Below are positions 40,882 to 41,759 of a stretch of 41,759 nt of DNA, one piece after another. The translations under genes were made by a program, and so were the position numbers. Below the pieces are notes generated by a model, which was not told the DNA's origin, made no database searches, and saw only the letters and a list, made by a program, of their open reading frames with translations. Source of the stretch: Bacteroidota bacterium (lineage in GTDB: Bacteria; Bacteroidota; Ignavibacteria; SZUA-365); assembly GCA_003246455.1 (NCBI GenBank), contig QKAF01000141.1, positions 1 to 41,759 of the forward strand, written 5' to 3'. Numbering within the stretch: the stretch's first letter is position 1; each line of letters starts with the position of its first letter.

Positions 40882-41759
40882 ATGTTGAAATACGTTGCTG
40901 TCGTAATCCTACTTCTCCTTGCCGCCCCCGCGTTCGCCCAGGAAATCGAGCTGACGACGGAGGTAACGATGGACATTCTGACACCCGCGCAGAAAGACTA
41001 CATCGCGGACTTCGAGGAGAAACTGAAAAACTACGTCAATGATCACCGCTGGTGCGACATCGAGTTTTACGGAGACAAGATCCCCGTCCGCATGAGCGTC
41101 AATTTCCTGTCCGGATCCGATGCAGGAGAGTTCAGCGCGCAGGTCGTGGTCGACGCACAGCGCCGCAGGTGGAAAGACGGGCGGCCCACGCAGCTGACAT
41201 CCCTGATCTTCCGGGCGATGGATGCCAAGTGGTCGTTCAGCTACCTGAAAGGCACGCCCTTCGTGCATGACGAATACCAGTACAACGAGATCGCGAGTTT
41301 CATCGATTTCTACATGTACGTGATCATCGGCATGGATTTCGACAGCTACGAGCCCCTGATGGGAACCCCGTACTATTCGAAAGCGCTGACGATCGCCCAG
41401 CGCTCTCAGAGTTCGCGGCAGGCTTCGGAATGGCAGGGGCAGAGCAACCAGTACAGCAAGATGAACCTGATCTCCGAACTCCTCAACTCCCAGTATGAAA
41501 AGTACCGCGAGGCACTGTACTGGTATTTCTATGAGGGCATCGATTTCATCGATACGGAAAAGGAAATGGCGCAGACCGCGATTTCGAAGGCCATCGAAAA
41601 CATCGCCGATATTCTCGCACGCACGAACGCGCGGTCGCTGCTGCTCACGATGTGGCTCGAGTCGCATTCCAATGAGTACTGCAAGCTTCTGGAAGGCTAT
41701 GCGCAGCGTCCCCGCCTCATGAATCTCATGGCGCAGGTCGATCCCGCCCGCCAGCAGGT
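40882..41759 (+). CDS. DUF4835-family protein (type IX secretion-associated), truncated by window edge
   Basis: The frame stays open to the last base, so the C-terminus is missing; 292 residues are visible. A signal peptide (YVAVVILLLLAAPAFAQ) is followed by the DUF4835 pattern: DFEEKLKNYVNDHRWCDIEF, then ASFIDFYMYVIIGMDFDSYEPL (read as adjoining parts), GTPYYSKALTIAQ, and LNSQYEKYREALYWYFYEGID. Databases link this family with the type IX secretion system (PorD). An in-frame ATG at 40867 would add five residues. It is divergent from the PorQ-like gene, which strengthens the link. Confidence 0.88.
   Translation, partial: MLKYVAVVILLLLAAPAFAQEIELTTEVTMDILTPAQKDYIADFEEKLKNYVNDHRWCDIEFYGDKIPVRMSVNFLSGSDAGEFSAQVVVDAQRRRWKDGRPTQLTSLIFRAMDAKWSFSYLKGTPFVHDEYQYNEIASFIDFYMYVIIGMDFDSYEPLMGTPYYSKALTIAQRSQSSRQASEWQGQSNQYSKMNLISELLNSQYEKYREALYWYFYEGIDFIDTEKEMAQTAISKAIENIADILARTNARSLLLTMWLESHSNEYCKLLEGYAQRPRLMNLMAQVDPARQQ

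Overview
The window is GC-rich, gene-dense bacterial chromosome with no phage, transposon, CRISPR or RNA gene that I can recognise. Several features point to the Bacteroidota/Chlorobiota (FCB) group, possibly an Ignavibacteria- or Kapabacteria-like lineage. They are a TonB receptor with an N-terminal carboxypeptidase-regulatory-like domain, a DUF4835 (type IX secretion-associated) protein, a PorV/PorQ-like barrel, many outer-membrane proteins and lipoproteins, and TAnnTTG promoter elements instead of TATAAT. The exact lineage is inference.

Layout, left to right. 1-1565 (-): TonB-dependent receptor cut by the window edge. 2156-5580 (+): cstA, a four-helix membrane protein, a small soluble protein and an ArsA/Get3-type ATPase in one tightly packed operon. 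5565-6404 (-): SdiA-regulated-like lipoprotein. It is divergent from mdh (6703-7683, +), and a 9-bp tandem repeat lies between them. 7790-14307 (-): cysE, cysK, hpnC, hpnD, hpnE and mnmA, which cover cysteine synthesis, squalene synthesis and tRNA thiolation. 14695-16637 (+): PAS histidine kinase overlapping a DUF481 barrel. 16647-18126 (-): Rsm22-like methyltransferase and a small acidic protein. 18217-22404 (+): outer-membrane protein, GNAT acetyltransferase, DPP-IV-type peptidase and a cell-wall amidase. 22478-25826 (+): ECF sigma factor, an anti-sigma-like protein with a barrel-like C-terminus, and a lipoprotein. 25872-27778 (+): family 2 and family 9 glycosyltransferases, probably for lipopolysaccharide core. 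A bidirectional terminator separates these from a LonB-like protease (27833-30241, -). 30342-36779 (-): tetR, outer-membrane factor, membrane-fusion protein and RND pump, transcribed in that order. 37051-40811 (-): membrane protein, degenerate YibQ-like deacetylase, crotonase and PorQ-like barrel. 40882-end (+): DUF4835 protein, truncated.

Most of the content concerns the cell envelope and central metabolism. The two points most worth following are the CstA-ArsA operon and the anti-sigma-like protein that carries an outer-membrane-barrel-like domain. Start codons were chosen by Shine-Dalgarno match, family alignment from memory, and avoidance of large overlaps. Family assignments come from recognising motifs, not from searches.
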